Shown piece by piece: positions 1-7,523 of a stretch of DNA of 31,343 bases. Positions within the stretch are counted from its first letter, which is position 1, and each line of letters starts with the position of its first letter. Made by a program: the position numbers and the translations under genes. The stretch comes from an uncultured Eubacteriales bacterium (GTDB lineage: Bacteria; Bacillota; Clostridia; Lachnospirales; Lachnospiraceae), in contig UQYF01000035.1 of assembly GCA_900545175.1 (NCBI GenBank), positions 1 to 31,343 on the forward strand. The letters are read 5' to 3'. Below the pieces are notes generated by a model. The model ran no database searches. It saw nothing but the letters and a program-made list of their open reading frames with translations, and had not been told where the DNA came from.

Positions 1-129
1 CACCGCTTAGTGCTCTACACACTTTAAGCGGGGGATTGCTTATTCTGCGTTCAATCAAAAGTCAGCGGTACAGTCTGTAACACTAAATGGACTTGTACAG
101 GGGGGATGAATTAAAATGAAAATTAATGC
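1..129. other. Window edge, no supported gene; one hairpin
   Basis: Only one frame is open for any length (positions 3-80, + strand) and its translation is not recognised. Positions 3-12 pair with 20-31 (arms begin CCGCTTA and end TAAGCGG) to make a hairpin, but no T-run follows, so it is not called a terminator. The stretch may hold the tail of an upstream gene that lies outside the window. Confidence 0.3.
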
Positions 130-158
130 TTGACATTGGGGCGGCATAAATTTATAAT
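130..158 (+). promoter_or_regulatory. Consensus sigma-A promoter of the marR-ABC exporter operon
   Basis: TTGACA at 130-135 and TATAAT at 153-158 are separated by exactly 17 bases, a perfect match to the housekeeping promoter consensus. Transcription should start near 165, inside the left arm of the operator. The TTG of the -35 box is also the first possible start codon of the long open frame. Because it lies inside the promoter it cannot be the real start, and the downstream TTG at 232 is used instead. Confidence 0.85.
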
Positions 159-207
159 AGTTCGAAGCCGAACAGTTCACTATAAAACTGTTTGGATTCG
201 AACTATT
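156..207 (+). promoter_or_regulatory. Twin-palindrome operator / leader inverted repeat
   Basis: Positions 156-177 and 186-207 form a 22-nt inverted repeat with two mismatches and an 8-nt spacer. Each arm is itself a pseudo-palindrome: GTTCG-N4-CGAAC at 160-173 and GTTTG-N4-CGAAC at 190-203. Their centres are 30 bp apart, about three helical turns. The left arm begins within the -10 box, so a bound MarR dimer would block RNA polymerase. Two dimers on one DNA face is the simplest reading, and autoregulation by the downstream MarR protein is inferred. The transcript of the same region could also form a leader hairpin. Confidence 0.7.
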
Positions 208-231
208 TTATTTTTTGGAAAGGAGACCGAT

Positions 232-693
232 TTGGAGAAGAAACGCTATCTTGGCTTCGAGATTAAGAAGATGGACAATATTATATTCCGCCAGCTTAAG
301 AAGAAGCTTGTTGCCGCCGGCTTTGATGAAGTCACGGTTATGCATGGTCATATATTGGGATATCTTTGCAGGCATAAGGATGTTGATGTGTACCAGAAGG
401 ATATTGGCGAGGAATTTGGAATAGGCAAGTCATCGGTTACAAATATACTTCAGCTAATGGAAAAGAAGGGCTACTTAGTCTGCCGCACAGATGACAATGA
501 CGGACGATGCAAAAAGATTGTTCTCACGAAAAAGGGTGAGGAGACACATGAAGCGACAGTGAGAGTTATCGACGTGCTTCATGAGGAGCTTGAGCAGAAT
601 GTTACGGAAGAAGAAAAAAAGGTTTTTATAAATGTTATAGAGAAGATGAAGAAGAACATTGAAGACATGAATAAGGAGGATGAACAGTGCTAA
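232..693 (+). CDS. MarR family winged-helix transcriptional regulator
   Basis: A 153-residue DNA-binding repressor of the MarR family, probably sensing a small toxic ligand and controlling the exporter genes that follow. The start chosen is TTG at 232, five bases after an AAAGGAGA ribosome site; the frame is open further upstream, but that DNA is promoter and operator. The centre carries the winged-helix pattern: a DVYQKDIGEEFGIGKSSVT recognition region, then LMEKKGYLVCRTDDNDGRCKK forming the wing. The C-terminal helices are charged and fit a dimerisation region. Its end overlaps the next gene by 7 bp, so the two are translationally coupled. Family assignment is strong; the ligand is unknown. 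Confidence 0.9.
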   Translation: MEKKRYLGFEIKKMDNIIFRQLKKKLVAAGFDEVTVMHGHILGYLCRHKDVDVYQKDIGEEFGIGKSSVTNILQLMEKKGYLVCRTDDNDGRCKKIVLTKKGEETHEATVRVIDVLHEELEQNVTEEEKKVFINVIEKMKKNIEDMNKEDEQC

Positions 694-2447
694 AGACATT
701 AGGTGCATATGTAAAGGAGTATAAGAGAGCATCCATTGCGACACCGTTTTTTATGATATTAGAGGTGCTTATGGAAATGCTCATCCCATACCTGCTCTCA
801 TCACTTATCGATAATGGTGTTGAGAAGGGTGATATGGGTTACATACTCATGATTGGCGGCTGTATGGTAGTTATTGCAGCAGTAGGCTTATTTGCCGGAA
901 TCATGGGCGGTATTTACGGAGCCAAGGCTTCGACAGGCTTTGCAAAGAATCTGAGAAAGGGTATGTTTGACAATATCCAGACATATGCTTTTTCCAACAT
1001 TGACAAGTTCAGCACAGCAGGACTTGTAACAAGACTTACAACGGATGTAACAAATGTTCAGAACACATACCAGATGCTTCTTAGAATGTGCATGAGGGCA
1101 CCGGTAAGCTTAATCTGTGCGATGATAATGTCATTTACCATAAGTCCGAGAATTGCATTTATTTATCTTATCGCACTTGTGATACTTTCATGTATCCTTG
1201 CAGTTATCATAGGTCATGCGACCAAGTATTTCAATGCAGCATTTCCTAAGTACGATGAGCTGAATGCGAGTGTTCAGGAGAATGTATCGGCAATCCGTGT
1301 TGTCAAGGCTTATGTCCGTGAGGATTATGAGAAGAAGAAATTCAAGAATGCCAGCAACAATATCTACAAGATTTTTGTAAAAGCAGAAAAGACGGTTGCA
1401 TACAACAACCCTGTTATGCAGATTACGGTATATACCTGTATTCTTCTTATAAGCTGGGTCGGTGCAAAGATGATAGTCGGCTCAGGCGGTGTGCTTCTTA
1501 CAACAGGTAAGCTTATGAGCCTCCTGTCCTACTGTATGACAATTCTTATGAACCTTATGATGGTTTCCATGATATTTGTAATGATTTCGATGAGTGTGGC
1601 AAGTGCTAAGCGTATCGCAGAGGTTCTTGATGAGAAGCCTGATATCACTAACCCTGAGAAGCCTTCTTATGAGGTTAAGGATGGAGAGATTATATTTGAC
1701 CATGTTAACTTTGGTTACAACAAGGGCGAAGATAAGAGAGTGTTAAATGACATCAATCTAACAATCAAGTCTGGTGAGACTATCGGTATCATAGGCGGAA
1801 CAGGAAGCTCTAAGTCAAGCCTTGTTAACCTTATCAGCCGTCTTTACGATGTGGATGAGGGAAGTGTCAAGGTCGGAGGAAAGGACGTAAGAGAGTACGA
1901 TATAGAGACTCTGCGTGATGAAGTCAGCGTTGTTCTTCAGAAAAACGTTCTTTTTTCCGGAACTATTTTAGATAACCTGCGCTGGGGTGATAAGAATGCA
2001 ACAGATGAAGAGTGTATGCGCGCATGTAAGTTGGCCTGTGCGGATGAGTTTATTGAGAAATTCCCTGACAAGTACAATACATATATTGAACAGGGTGGTA
2101 CAAATGTATCAGGTGGACAGAAGCAGCGTCTTTGTATTGCCAGAGCACTTCTTAAGAAGCCTAAGATACTTATTCTTGATGACAGCACAAGTGCAGTAGA
2201 TACAGCAACCGATGCAAAGATACGCCACGCATTCGCTACTGAGATTGCCAAGACAACGAAGATTATCATTGCACAGAGAATTTCAAGTGTTCAGGGTGCT
2301 GACCGTATCATTGTTATGGATAACGGACGCATCAACGGAATCGGAACACATGAGGAGCTGCTTGCTTCCAACGATATATACCGTGATGTATATGAGTCAC
2401 AGACCGGAGGCAGCGGTGATTTTGATGAAAACGGAGGTGAAGCATAA
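687..2447 (+). CDS. ABC exporter, degenerate-site subunit of a heterodimeric multidrug transporter
   Basis: A 586-residue half-transporter with an N-terminal six-helix membrane domain (about residues 15-310) fused to a nucleotide-binding domain (about 340-575). It starts with GTG at 687 after AAGGAGGA. The ATPase motifs are off-consensus. The Walker A loop near residue 369 reads GGTGSSKSS, with Ser where the last Gly should be. After Walker B comes DDS (Asp, not the catalytic Glu), and the H-loop His is Gln (IIIAQRISSV). The signature VSGGQKQR near residue 474 is intact. This is the pattern of the degenerate partner in heterodimeric exporters such as BmrCD or TM287/288. The partner gene follows with a 1-nt overlap. 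Drug or toxin export is inferred from the family and the MarR neighbour. Confidence 0.9.
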   Translation: MLKTLGAYVKEYKRASIATPFFMILEVLMEMLIPYLLSSLIDNGVEKGDMGYILMIGGCMVVIAAVGLFAGIMGGIYGAKASTGFAKNLRKGMFDNIQTYAFSNIDKFSTAGLVTRLTTDVTNVQNTYQMLLRMCMRAPVSLICAMIMSFTISPRIAFIYLIALVILSCILAVIIGHATKYFNAAFPKYDELNASVQENVSAIRVVKAYVREDYEKKKFKNASNNIYKIFVKAEKTVAYNNPVMQITVYTCILLISWVGAKMIVGSGGVLLTTGKLMSLLSYCMTILMNLMMVSMIFVMISMSVASAKRIAEVLDEKPDITNPEKPSYEVKDGEIIFDHVNFGYNKGEDKRVLNDINLTIKSGETIGIIGGTGSSKSSLVNLISRLYDVDEGSVKVGGKDVREYDIETLRDEVSVVLQKNVLFSGTILDNLRWGDKNATDEECMRACKLACADEFIEKFPDKYNTYIEQGGTNVSGGQKQRLCIARALLKKPKILILDDSTSAVDTATDAKIRHAFATEIAKTTKIIIAQRISSVQGADRIIVMDNGRINGIGTHEELLASNDIYRDVYESQTGGSGDFDENGGEA

Positions 2448-4354
2448 TGCCGGGACCAATGGGAGGAAGACCGCCAAGAGGAGCGAAGCCGACAGTCGCT
2501 AATCCTGGAAAGGTATTTAAAAGAATAATAGGTTTTGTTGCCAAGAATTATCTGGTACATTGTATTGTGGTTTTAGTGTGTATTGCACTCACTGTATTTT
2601 CAACGATACAGGGAACCATGTTCATGAAGACGCTTATCGACCAGTATATCATGCCTCTTATGCAGCAGTCAGTGCCTGATTATACGGATTTACTTCATGC
2701 AATTATAAGAGTTGCATGCTTTTACGGTGTGGGTGTAATTGCAGCTTATGTAAATACAAGAACGATGGTTTATGTTACACAGGGAACCATGAAGAACTTA
2801 AGAGATGAGCTCTTCGTGCATATGGAATCACTTCCTATAAAGTATTTTGATACGCACGCACACGGCGATATCATGTCAATCTATACTAACGATGTTGATA
2901 CACTTAGACAGATGATAAGCCAAAGTATTCCTCAGCTTATCAACAGCTCGATCACAATTATAGGTGTGCTTGCGAGCATGATTATCTTAAATGTACCTCT
3001 TACGCTGCTTACGCTTGTGCTTGTAGGAGTTATGCTTATTGTCACAAAGAAGGCTACGGGAATGAGCGGAAAATACTTTGTGAAGCAGCAGAAGAATTTA
3101 GGTGAGGTAAATGGCTTCATCGAGGAGATGATGGGTGGACAGAAGGTTGTAAAGGTGTTCTGTCATGAAGAGGAGAACATTGAGCGCTTTGACAAGATTA
3201 ATGAGGAACTGTGTGACAGCTCGTACAATGCGAACAAGTTTGCCAACATCTTAGGTCCTATCAACGCACAGATTGGTAACATAAGCTATGTTATCATAGC
3301 AATAGCCGGAGGTGCTCTTGCACTCGGCGGTGTAGGCGGTTTTACACTTGGCGGTCTTGCAAGCTTCCTTACATTCAACAAGAGTCTTAACATGCCTATA
3401 AATCAGGTGAGCATGCAGTTTAACAGTATTATTATGGGTCTTGCCGGAGGTGAGAGAATATTCAGGCTTCTCGATGAGACTCCGGAGGTTGACGATGGAT
3501 ATGTTACACTTGTAAATGCAGTCAAGGAGGGTGACACAATCAAGGAGAGCGATAAGCGTACAGGAATGTGGGCTTGGAAGCACTACCACAAGGATACAGG
3601 TGTTACCGACTACAAGGAATTGAAGGGTGATGTTGTGTTTGATGATGTGGATTTTGGTTACAATCCTGACAAAATCGTTCTTCACAATATAAAGATGTTC
3701 GCTGAGCCTGGTCAGAAAATTGCCTTCGTAGGTTCGACAGGAGCAGGTAAGACGACAATCACCAACCTTATCAACCGTTTCTACGATATTCAGGATGGTA
3801 AAATCCGCTATGATGGTATTAACATCAACAAGATTAAGAAGGATGATCTTAGAAAATCCCTCGGCATAGTCTTACAGGATACACATCTCTTTACGGGAAC
3901 CGTTATGGAGAATATACGTTATGGTAAGCTTGATGCAACGGACGAGGAAGTCTATGCAGCAGCTAAGCTTGCCAATGCGGACAGCTTTATAACCAAGCTC
4001 TCCGATGGCTATAACACAATGCTTACCGGAGATGGTGCGAACTTAAGCCAGGGTCAGAGACAGCTTCTTGCAATCGCAAGAGCGGCAATCGCAGACCCAC
4101 CGGTTCTTATTCTTGATGAGGCTACTTCCTCAATCGATACCAGAACCGAGAAGATGGTTCAGGACGGTATGGATAAGCTCATGCATGGAAGAACAACCTT
4201 TGTTATCGCACACAGACTCTCAACGGTCAAGAACAGTGATTGTATCATGGTTCTTGAGCAGGGAAGAATAATCGAGAGAGGAACCCACGATGATCTTATA
4301 GAGCAGAAGGGAAGATACTACCAGCTTTATACGGGAAATAATATTGCAGGCTAG
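2447..4354 (+). CDS. ABC exporter, catalytic-site subunit of the heterodimeric transporter
   Basis: A 635-residue membrane-ATPase fusion that starts at an ATG sharing a base with the previous stop (TAATG), after a GGAGGTG site. The N-terminus is a proline- and glycine-rich cytoplasmic segment, followed by six predicted membrane helices and the ATPase domain. Walker A (GSTGAGKTT, near residue 428), Walker B with catalytic Glu (LILDEATSS) and the H-loop His (IAHRLSTV) are canonical. The signature reads LSQGQRQ rather than LSGGQ. The two subunits together should therefore have one competent ATP site (this Walker A/B with the partner's VSGGQ) and one degenerate site. About 40 extra residues with the sequence MWAWKHYHKD lie between the membrane and ATPase domains; I recall such an insert in clostridial relatives. 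Confidence 0.92.
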   Translation: MPGPMGGRPPRGAKPTVANPGKVFKRIIGFVAKNYLVHCIVVLVCIALTVFSTIQGTMFMKTLIDQYIMPLMQQSVPDYTDLLHAIIRVACFYGVGVIAAYVNTRTMVYVTQGTMKNLRDELFVHMESLPIKYFDTHAHGDIMSIYTNDVDTLRQMISQSIPQLINSSITIIGVLASMIILNVPLTLLTLVLVGVMLIVTKKATGMSGKYFVKQQKNLGEVNGFIEEMMGGQKVVKVFCHEEENIERFDKINEELCDSSYNANKFANILGPINAQIGNISYVIIAIAGGALALGGVGGFTLGGLASFLTFNKSLNMPINQVSMQFNSIIMGLAGGERIFRLLDETPEVDDGYVTLVNAVKEGDTIKESDKRTGMWAWKHYHKDTGVTDYKELKGDVVFDDVDFGYNPDKIVLHNIKMFAEPGQKIAFVGSTGAGKTTITNLINRFYDIQDGKIRYDGININKIKKDDLRKSLGIVLQDTHLFTGTVMENIRYGKLDATDEEVYAAAKLANADSFITKLSDGYNTMLTGDGANLSQGQRQLLAIARAAIADPPVLILDEATSSIDTRTEKMVQDGMDKLMHGRTTFVIAHRLSTVKNSDCIMVLEQGRIIERGTHDDLIEQKGRYYQLYTGNNIAG

Positions 4355-4367
4355 AAATGCGGGGCAG

Positions 4368-4436
4368 TGGGACAGTGGTGTCAGACCCCTGTGTCCCATA
4401 TTTTTTGGGACATAGGGGTCTGACACCACTGTCCCA
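4368..4436. repeat. Inverted pair of 31-nt TGGGAC...GTCCCA palindromic units
   Basis: Positions 4368-4398 and 4406-4436 are 31-nt reverse complements with a single mismatch and a 7-nt T-rich loop. Each unit alone is also a small hairpin with TGGGACA and TGTCCCA ends and a GTCAGACCCC core. A third unit lies at 4482-4512. The pair sits 13 bp after the exporter operon and may stabilise or end its transcript, although no T-run follows the stem. The form resembles REP-type intergenic repeats moved in trans by an IS200-like (RAYT) transposase. That link is inference; no transposase is in the window. Confidence 0.8.
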
Positions 4437-4445
4437 AAGTTGTTC

Positions 4446-4474
4446 TGTACAATTACGTCAATCTCTAATATAAT
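4446..4474 (+). promoter_or_regulatory. Probable promoter of the aminopeptidase gene
   Basis: TGTACA at 4446-4451 and a perfect TATAAT at 4469-4474 are 17 bases apart. The predicted transcript start, near 4481, coincides with the left edge of the third repeat unit, so that unit would form the first part of the mRNA leader. Confidence 0.55.
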
Positions 4475-4481
4475 ATGTGCA

Positions 4482-4512
4482 TGGGACGGAGGGACCAGAC
4501 CCCACTGTCCCA
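4482..4512 (+). repeat. Third 31-nt palindromic unit, in the aminopeptidase leader
   Basis: This 31-nt unit has the TGGGAC and TGTCCCA ends of the pair at 4368-4436 and the core CCAGACCCC. It folds into an 8-bp stem, one mismatch and three more G-C pairs. It ends 24 bases before the start codon of the aminopeptidase gene and should form a hairpin in its mRNA leader. Confidence 0.7.
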
Positions 4513-4536
4513 ATGTATAGAATCGAGGTGTATATT

Positions 4537-6330
4537 TTGAGTACGGTAGTTGAGAGACTTAGTGCATTGCGTGCACTTATGAAAGAGAAGAATCTTCAGG
4601 CGTATATTATATGTACTGATGATTTCCATGGTTCTGAGTATGTTGGAAGTTATTTTAAGGCGAGAGCGTTTATGTCAGGCTTTACAGGTTCGGCAGGAAC
4701 ACTTGTGGTGCTTCCTGATGAGGCAGGTCTGTGGACGGACGGAAGATATTTTTTACAGGGAGCAGCGCAGCTTGAAGGAAGCACAATTACACTCATGAAG
4801 ATGGGTGAGGAGGGTGTGCCTACAATAGCGGAATTTCTTGCAGACAAGCTTGCAGACGGAAGCAATATCGGCTTTGACGGAAGAACCGTTACGGATGCAT
4901 TCATGAGTGGCATAACTAAGAAAATCAGCGGAAGAAATATGTCATATGTATGCGGTGAGGACCTTGTTGACAAGGTATGGACTGACAGACCGGCTCTTTC
5001 TAAGGAGCCAGTATGGGAGCTTTCTGTTGAGTATGCGGGAATGAGCCGCGAAGAGAAGCTTGGTAAGATTCGTGAGTCGATTAAGAAGGAAGGAGCTGGT
5101 CTTCTTGTGCTTACGGCGCTTGATGATATTGCATGGCTTTTGAACCTTCGTGGAAATGATGTCGCATACAATCCTGTATTTTTATCATATATGACAATGA
5201 CGGCCGACAGTGCGGTTCTCTATCTTGATGAGAGCATTTTGAATGCGGAGATTAAGAGCGAGCTTGCCAAGGATGGAATTGAGCTTAGAAAGTACAATGA
5301 CATTTACAGCGATTTAAAGAAAGTGAGCAAGGATGATGTCGTGCTTGTAGACAAAGCTACAGCTAACTTCCTTATTGTACATTCACTTCCGAATGCAGAC
5401 AATGTAAGAGCTGTGCAGAGCCCTGTTGTTCTTCCGAAGGCTATAAAGACGGTAGCTGAGAGAGAGAATGAGAAGAAGGCTCATGTCAAGGATGGAATGG
5501 CAGTAACACACTTTATGTATTGGCTTAAGAAGAACGTAGGCAGGCTTGACATAACGGAGATGAGCGCAGCAGTTAAGCTTGATGAGTTTAGAAAGAAGCA
5601 GCCGGGATACCTTGGAGAGAGCTTTGACCCGATTATGGGTTATGGCGCTCACGGTGCAATCGTACATTACTCTGCCACAGAGGAGACGAATGCAAAGCTT
5701 GAACCAAGAAGCTTTCTTCTTTCCGATACAGGCGGACATTATTATGAAGGCACAACGGACATTACAAGAACGATTGCTCTTGGTGAGCTCACTGATGAGG
5801 AGAAGAAGGTGTTCACACTTGTCTTAAAGGGTCATTTAAACCTCGCAAATGCGCAGTTCCTTTACGGCGCAAGAGGAGAGAATCTTGACTATATCGCACG
5901 TGAACCGCTCTGGAGAAACGGCATGGACTACAATCATGGCACTGGCCACGGTGTAGGATATCTTCTCAATGTACATGAGCGTCCTAACGGCATCAGAACC
6001 AAGATTGCTCCTAGCGGGCCTTCAGCAGTGTTTGAGGAAGGCATGATTACATCGGACGAGCCTGGTATGTATATTGCAGGTAAGTTCGGAATAAGACATG
6101 AGAACCTTGTGCTCTGTGTCAAGAGAGAGAAGACAGAGTACGGTCAGTTCATGGGATTTGAGCCGCTTACCATGGTTCCGTTTGACCTTGATGCTGTTGA
6201 TGTGTCATATATGACAGCAGAAGAAAAGGAAAGATTAAACGCGTACCATGCGAAGGTGTTCGCTGCAATCAGCCCTGATTTTGAGGGTGAAGAGCTTGAA
6301 TGGCTTAAGAATGCCACAAGAGCAGTATAA
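4537..6330 (+). CDS. Xaa-Pro aminopeptidase, M24 family
   Basis: A 597-residue cytoplasmic metallopeptidase that removes N-terminal residues preceding proline, using two metal ions. The long form, with two creatinase-like N-terminal domains before the pita-bread catalytic domain, is usual for this branch. Metal ligands are visible: the two Asp of DTGGHYYEGTTDITRT, the His of GTGHGVGYLLNVHE, and the Glu residues of TSDEPGMY and IRHENLV. The start chosen is TTG at 4537, six bases after GAGGTG. In-frame ATG codons at 4477 and 4513 are less likely: the first lies at the promoter edge and would translate the palindromic repeat. The gene is monocistronic, with its own promoter and a terminator 15 bp after the stop. 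Confidence 0.93.
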   Translation: MSTVVERLSALRALMKEKNLQAYIICTDDFHGSEYVGSYFKARAFMSGFTGSAGTLVVLPDEAGLWTDGRYFLQGAAQLEGSTITLMKMGEEGVPTIAEFLADKLADGSNIGFDGRTVTDAFMSGITKKISGRNMSYVCGEDLVDKVWTDRPALSKEPVWELSVEYAGMSREEKLGKIRESIKKEGAGLLVLTALDDIAWLLNLRGNDVAYNPVFLSYMTMTADSAVLYLDESILNAEIKSELAKDGIELRKYNDIYSDLKKVSKDDVVLVDKATANFLIVHSLPNADNVRAVQSPVVLPKAIKTVAERENEKKAHVKDGMAVTHFMYWLKKNVGRLDITEMSAAVKLDEFRKKQPGYLGESFDPIMGYGAHGAIVHYSATEETNAKLEPRSFLLSDTGGHYYEGTTDITRTIALGELTDEEKKVFTLVLKGHLNLANAQFLYGARGENLDYIAREPLWRNGMDYNHGTGHGVGYLLNVHERPNGIRTKIAPSGPSAVFEEGMITSDEPGMYIAGKFGIRHENLVLCVKREKTEYGQFMGFEPLTMVPFDLDAVDVSYMTAEEKERLNAYHAKVFAAISPDFEGEELEWLKNATRAV

Positions 6331-6344
6331 AAAGGCATTAAAGG

Positions 6345-6379
6345 GCAGGCAGACAAGGTGAGTCTGTCCTGTCTTTTTT
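6345..6379 (+). terminator. Rho-independent terminator after the aminopeptidase gene
   Basis: CAGG-CAGAC near 6346-6354 pairs with GTCTG-T-CCTG near 6362-6372 (one bulge) and is followed by TCTTTTTT. Confidence 0.75.
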
Positions 6380-6388
6380 GCATAATAG

Positions 6389-6692
6389 GATTCGGGTGTC
6401 AAAACATGCTAATCTAGTCTGTGGGTGTATAACGAGTTATATTTATGCATATCACTCCGTTGTCCGAAGCAAGATGTTCTAAGGACTCTGATAAACGTTT
6501 TCTATACGTCCGCCACCGAAGCCGGCATACATCCTTGTATGCATTGCTTCTAAAGCAGCATCCATGCTGCTTTTGGCTAGGAATAGAGCAGAGTCCTAAG
6601 AACAACTAAGCTTCTCCCAAAAGTCAAGATATGCATAAATATAACTTGTTATACACGGTTAAGTTCATAAGGCATGTTTTGACACCCGAATC
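6389..6692. mobile_element. 304-bp foldback element (MITE-like), no coding capacity
   Basis: The ends are a perfect 21-bp terminal inverted repeat (6389-6409 and 6672-6692; each begins GATTCGGGTGTC reading inward). Two further nested inverted repeats follow: 6425-6453 with 6628-6656 (29 nt, one mismatch) and 6460-6490 with 6589-6620 (imperfect). Inside are two small hairpins (6526-6541 and a 7-bp stem at 6555-6570). The region can therefore fold into one long branched stem. It has no transposase, no convincing frame and no clear target-site duplication. A non-autonomous mobile element is the best reading; a structured RNA is the alternative. It fills most of the gap between the aminopeptidase and transferase genes. 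The right end carries an outward TTGACA at 6679-6684, with only a weak -10 (TAATTT at 6701). Confidence 0.75.
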
Positions 6693-6722
6693 ACATTAAG
6701 TAATTTCTAAAAAGGTAAAGCC

Positions 6723-7523
6723 ATGATTTATTACTCTATTATTTCTGAGCAGCTTAGTTCATCAGATTACGAAAAAATGTATATGAAGCTCTCCGCTTTA
6801 CTGCCTGATTTCAGGAGGAAAAAAGCGGAAAGCATAATCCCTGCAAAGGAAAGAGCTGTGAGCGCACTTTCCTTTGTTTTGCTGTGCTATGCACTGTATA
6901 ACGAATATCCTCATCGTTTCCCCACAAAAAATACAGCCCCTATATTTAAGCTTGTCAACTTTTCCTATGACAAAAATGGGAAGCCTTATCTGGCAGCGCC
7001 TTACGATGATATATTTTTTAATATAAGCCATTGTCATACTGCAATAGCATGTGCAGTTGCTCCATTTAAAATCGGAGTTGACATTCAGGATATACGCCAC
7101 CCTTCCCCTGCTGTATTAAAACGCTTTCCGGCTGCGATGGACGATATGTCTTTTTCTAAGCTTTGGAGCAGATACGAAGCATATACAAAGCTTACAGGTG
7201 AAGGCATAACAAAAAGTCTTGCCAGCTGCGATTACATGTCAGAAATGTTTCTAAAGGACAGCAATACTGATGTCATAACTTCACCTATCTTTTATGATGC
7301 ATCCTGCCATACTGTCAACACTACTATTAGCAATAATATTATTACACAAAAAAAGACAGCCGCTTTTCTATCGGCTGCCTTCCACAATAATATTCAAATT
7401 TCGAATTCTAATCCGCCATACACACAGGATAGCTTAATTTCATCAGATGATTATATGCTCCTAAATACGGATGATATCATCTACGTTGATTTGTCATGCC
7501 TGTGTGATATTGCTCTTTTTTGA
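6723..7523 (+). CDS. 4'-phosphopantetheinyl transferase superfamily protein (Sfp-type)
   Basis: A 266-residue enzyme expected to move phosphopantetheine from coenzyme A to a serine of an acyl or peptidyl carrier protein. The family motifs appear in order: NGKPYL, FNISHCHTAIACAV, GVDIQDI (Mg-binding Asp kept, but the usual Glu after it is Gln) and WSRYEAYTKLTGEG (Glu and Lys kept). It starts with ATG at 6723 after a weak AAAGG site. The last 85 residues are low in recognisable motif and rich in Asn, Ser and Thr, but end with the VDLS-type strand common at the family's C-terminus. No carrier protein or synthase gene is nearby, so the partner is unknown. Its 3' end overlaps the convergent MATE gene by 30 bp. 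Confidence 0.85.
   Translation: MIYYSIISEQLSSSDYEKMYMKLSALLPDFRRKKAESIIPAKERAVSALSFVLLCYALYNEYPHRFPTKNTAPIFKLVNFSYDKNGKPYLAAPYDDIFFNISHCHTAIACAVAPFKIGVDIQDIRHPSPAVLKRFPAAMDDMSFSKLWSRYEAYTKLTGEGITKSLASCDYMSEMFLKDSNTDVITSPIFYDASCHTVNTTISNNIITQKKTAAFLSAAFHNNIQISNSNPPYTQDSLISSDDYMLLNTDDIIYVDLSCLCDIALF
7348..7379 (-). terminator. Terminator of the argS-MATE transcript, inside the transferase gene
   Basis: Read on the - strand, GGCAGCCG (7379-7372) pairs with CGGCTGTC (7362-7355) across a 9-nt loop, one pair being G-U, and is followed by seven T. It lies about 115 bp beyond the MATE stop codon. It is wholly inside the coding sequence of the oppositely oriented phosphopantetheinyl transferase, where it encodes part of the QKKTAAFLSAAF segment. 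Confidence 0.8.

Noticed and set aside
130..231. N-terminal 34-codon extension of the MarR gene starting at TTG 130
   Set aside because: That TTG is part of a perfect -35 box and the extension covers the -10 and operator. A good ribosome site precedes TTG 232.
3251..3685. 144-residue - strand frame
   Set aside because: It is a shadow within the ABC exporter gene, with no ribosome site or recognisable domain.
4477..4536. Upstream ATG starts for the aminopeptidase
   Set aside because: ATG 4477 would translate the palindromic repeat and lies upstream of the predicted transcription start. The GAGGTG site is placed for TTG 4537.
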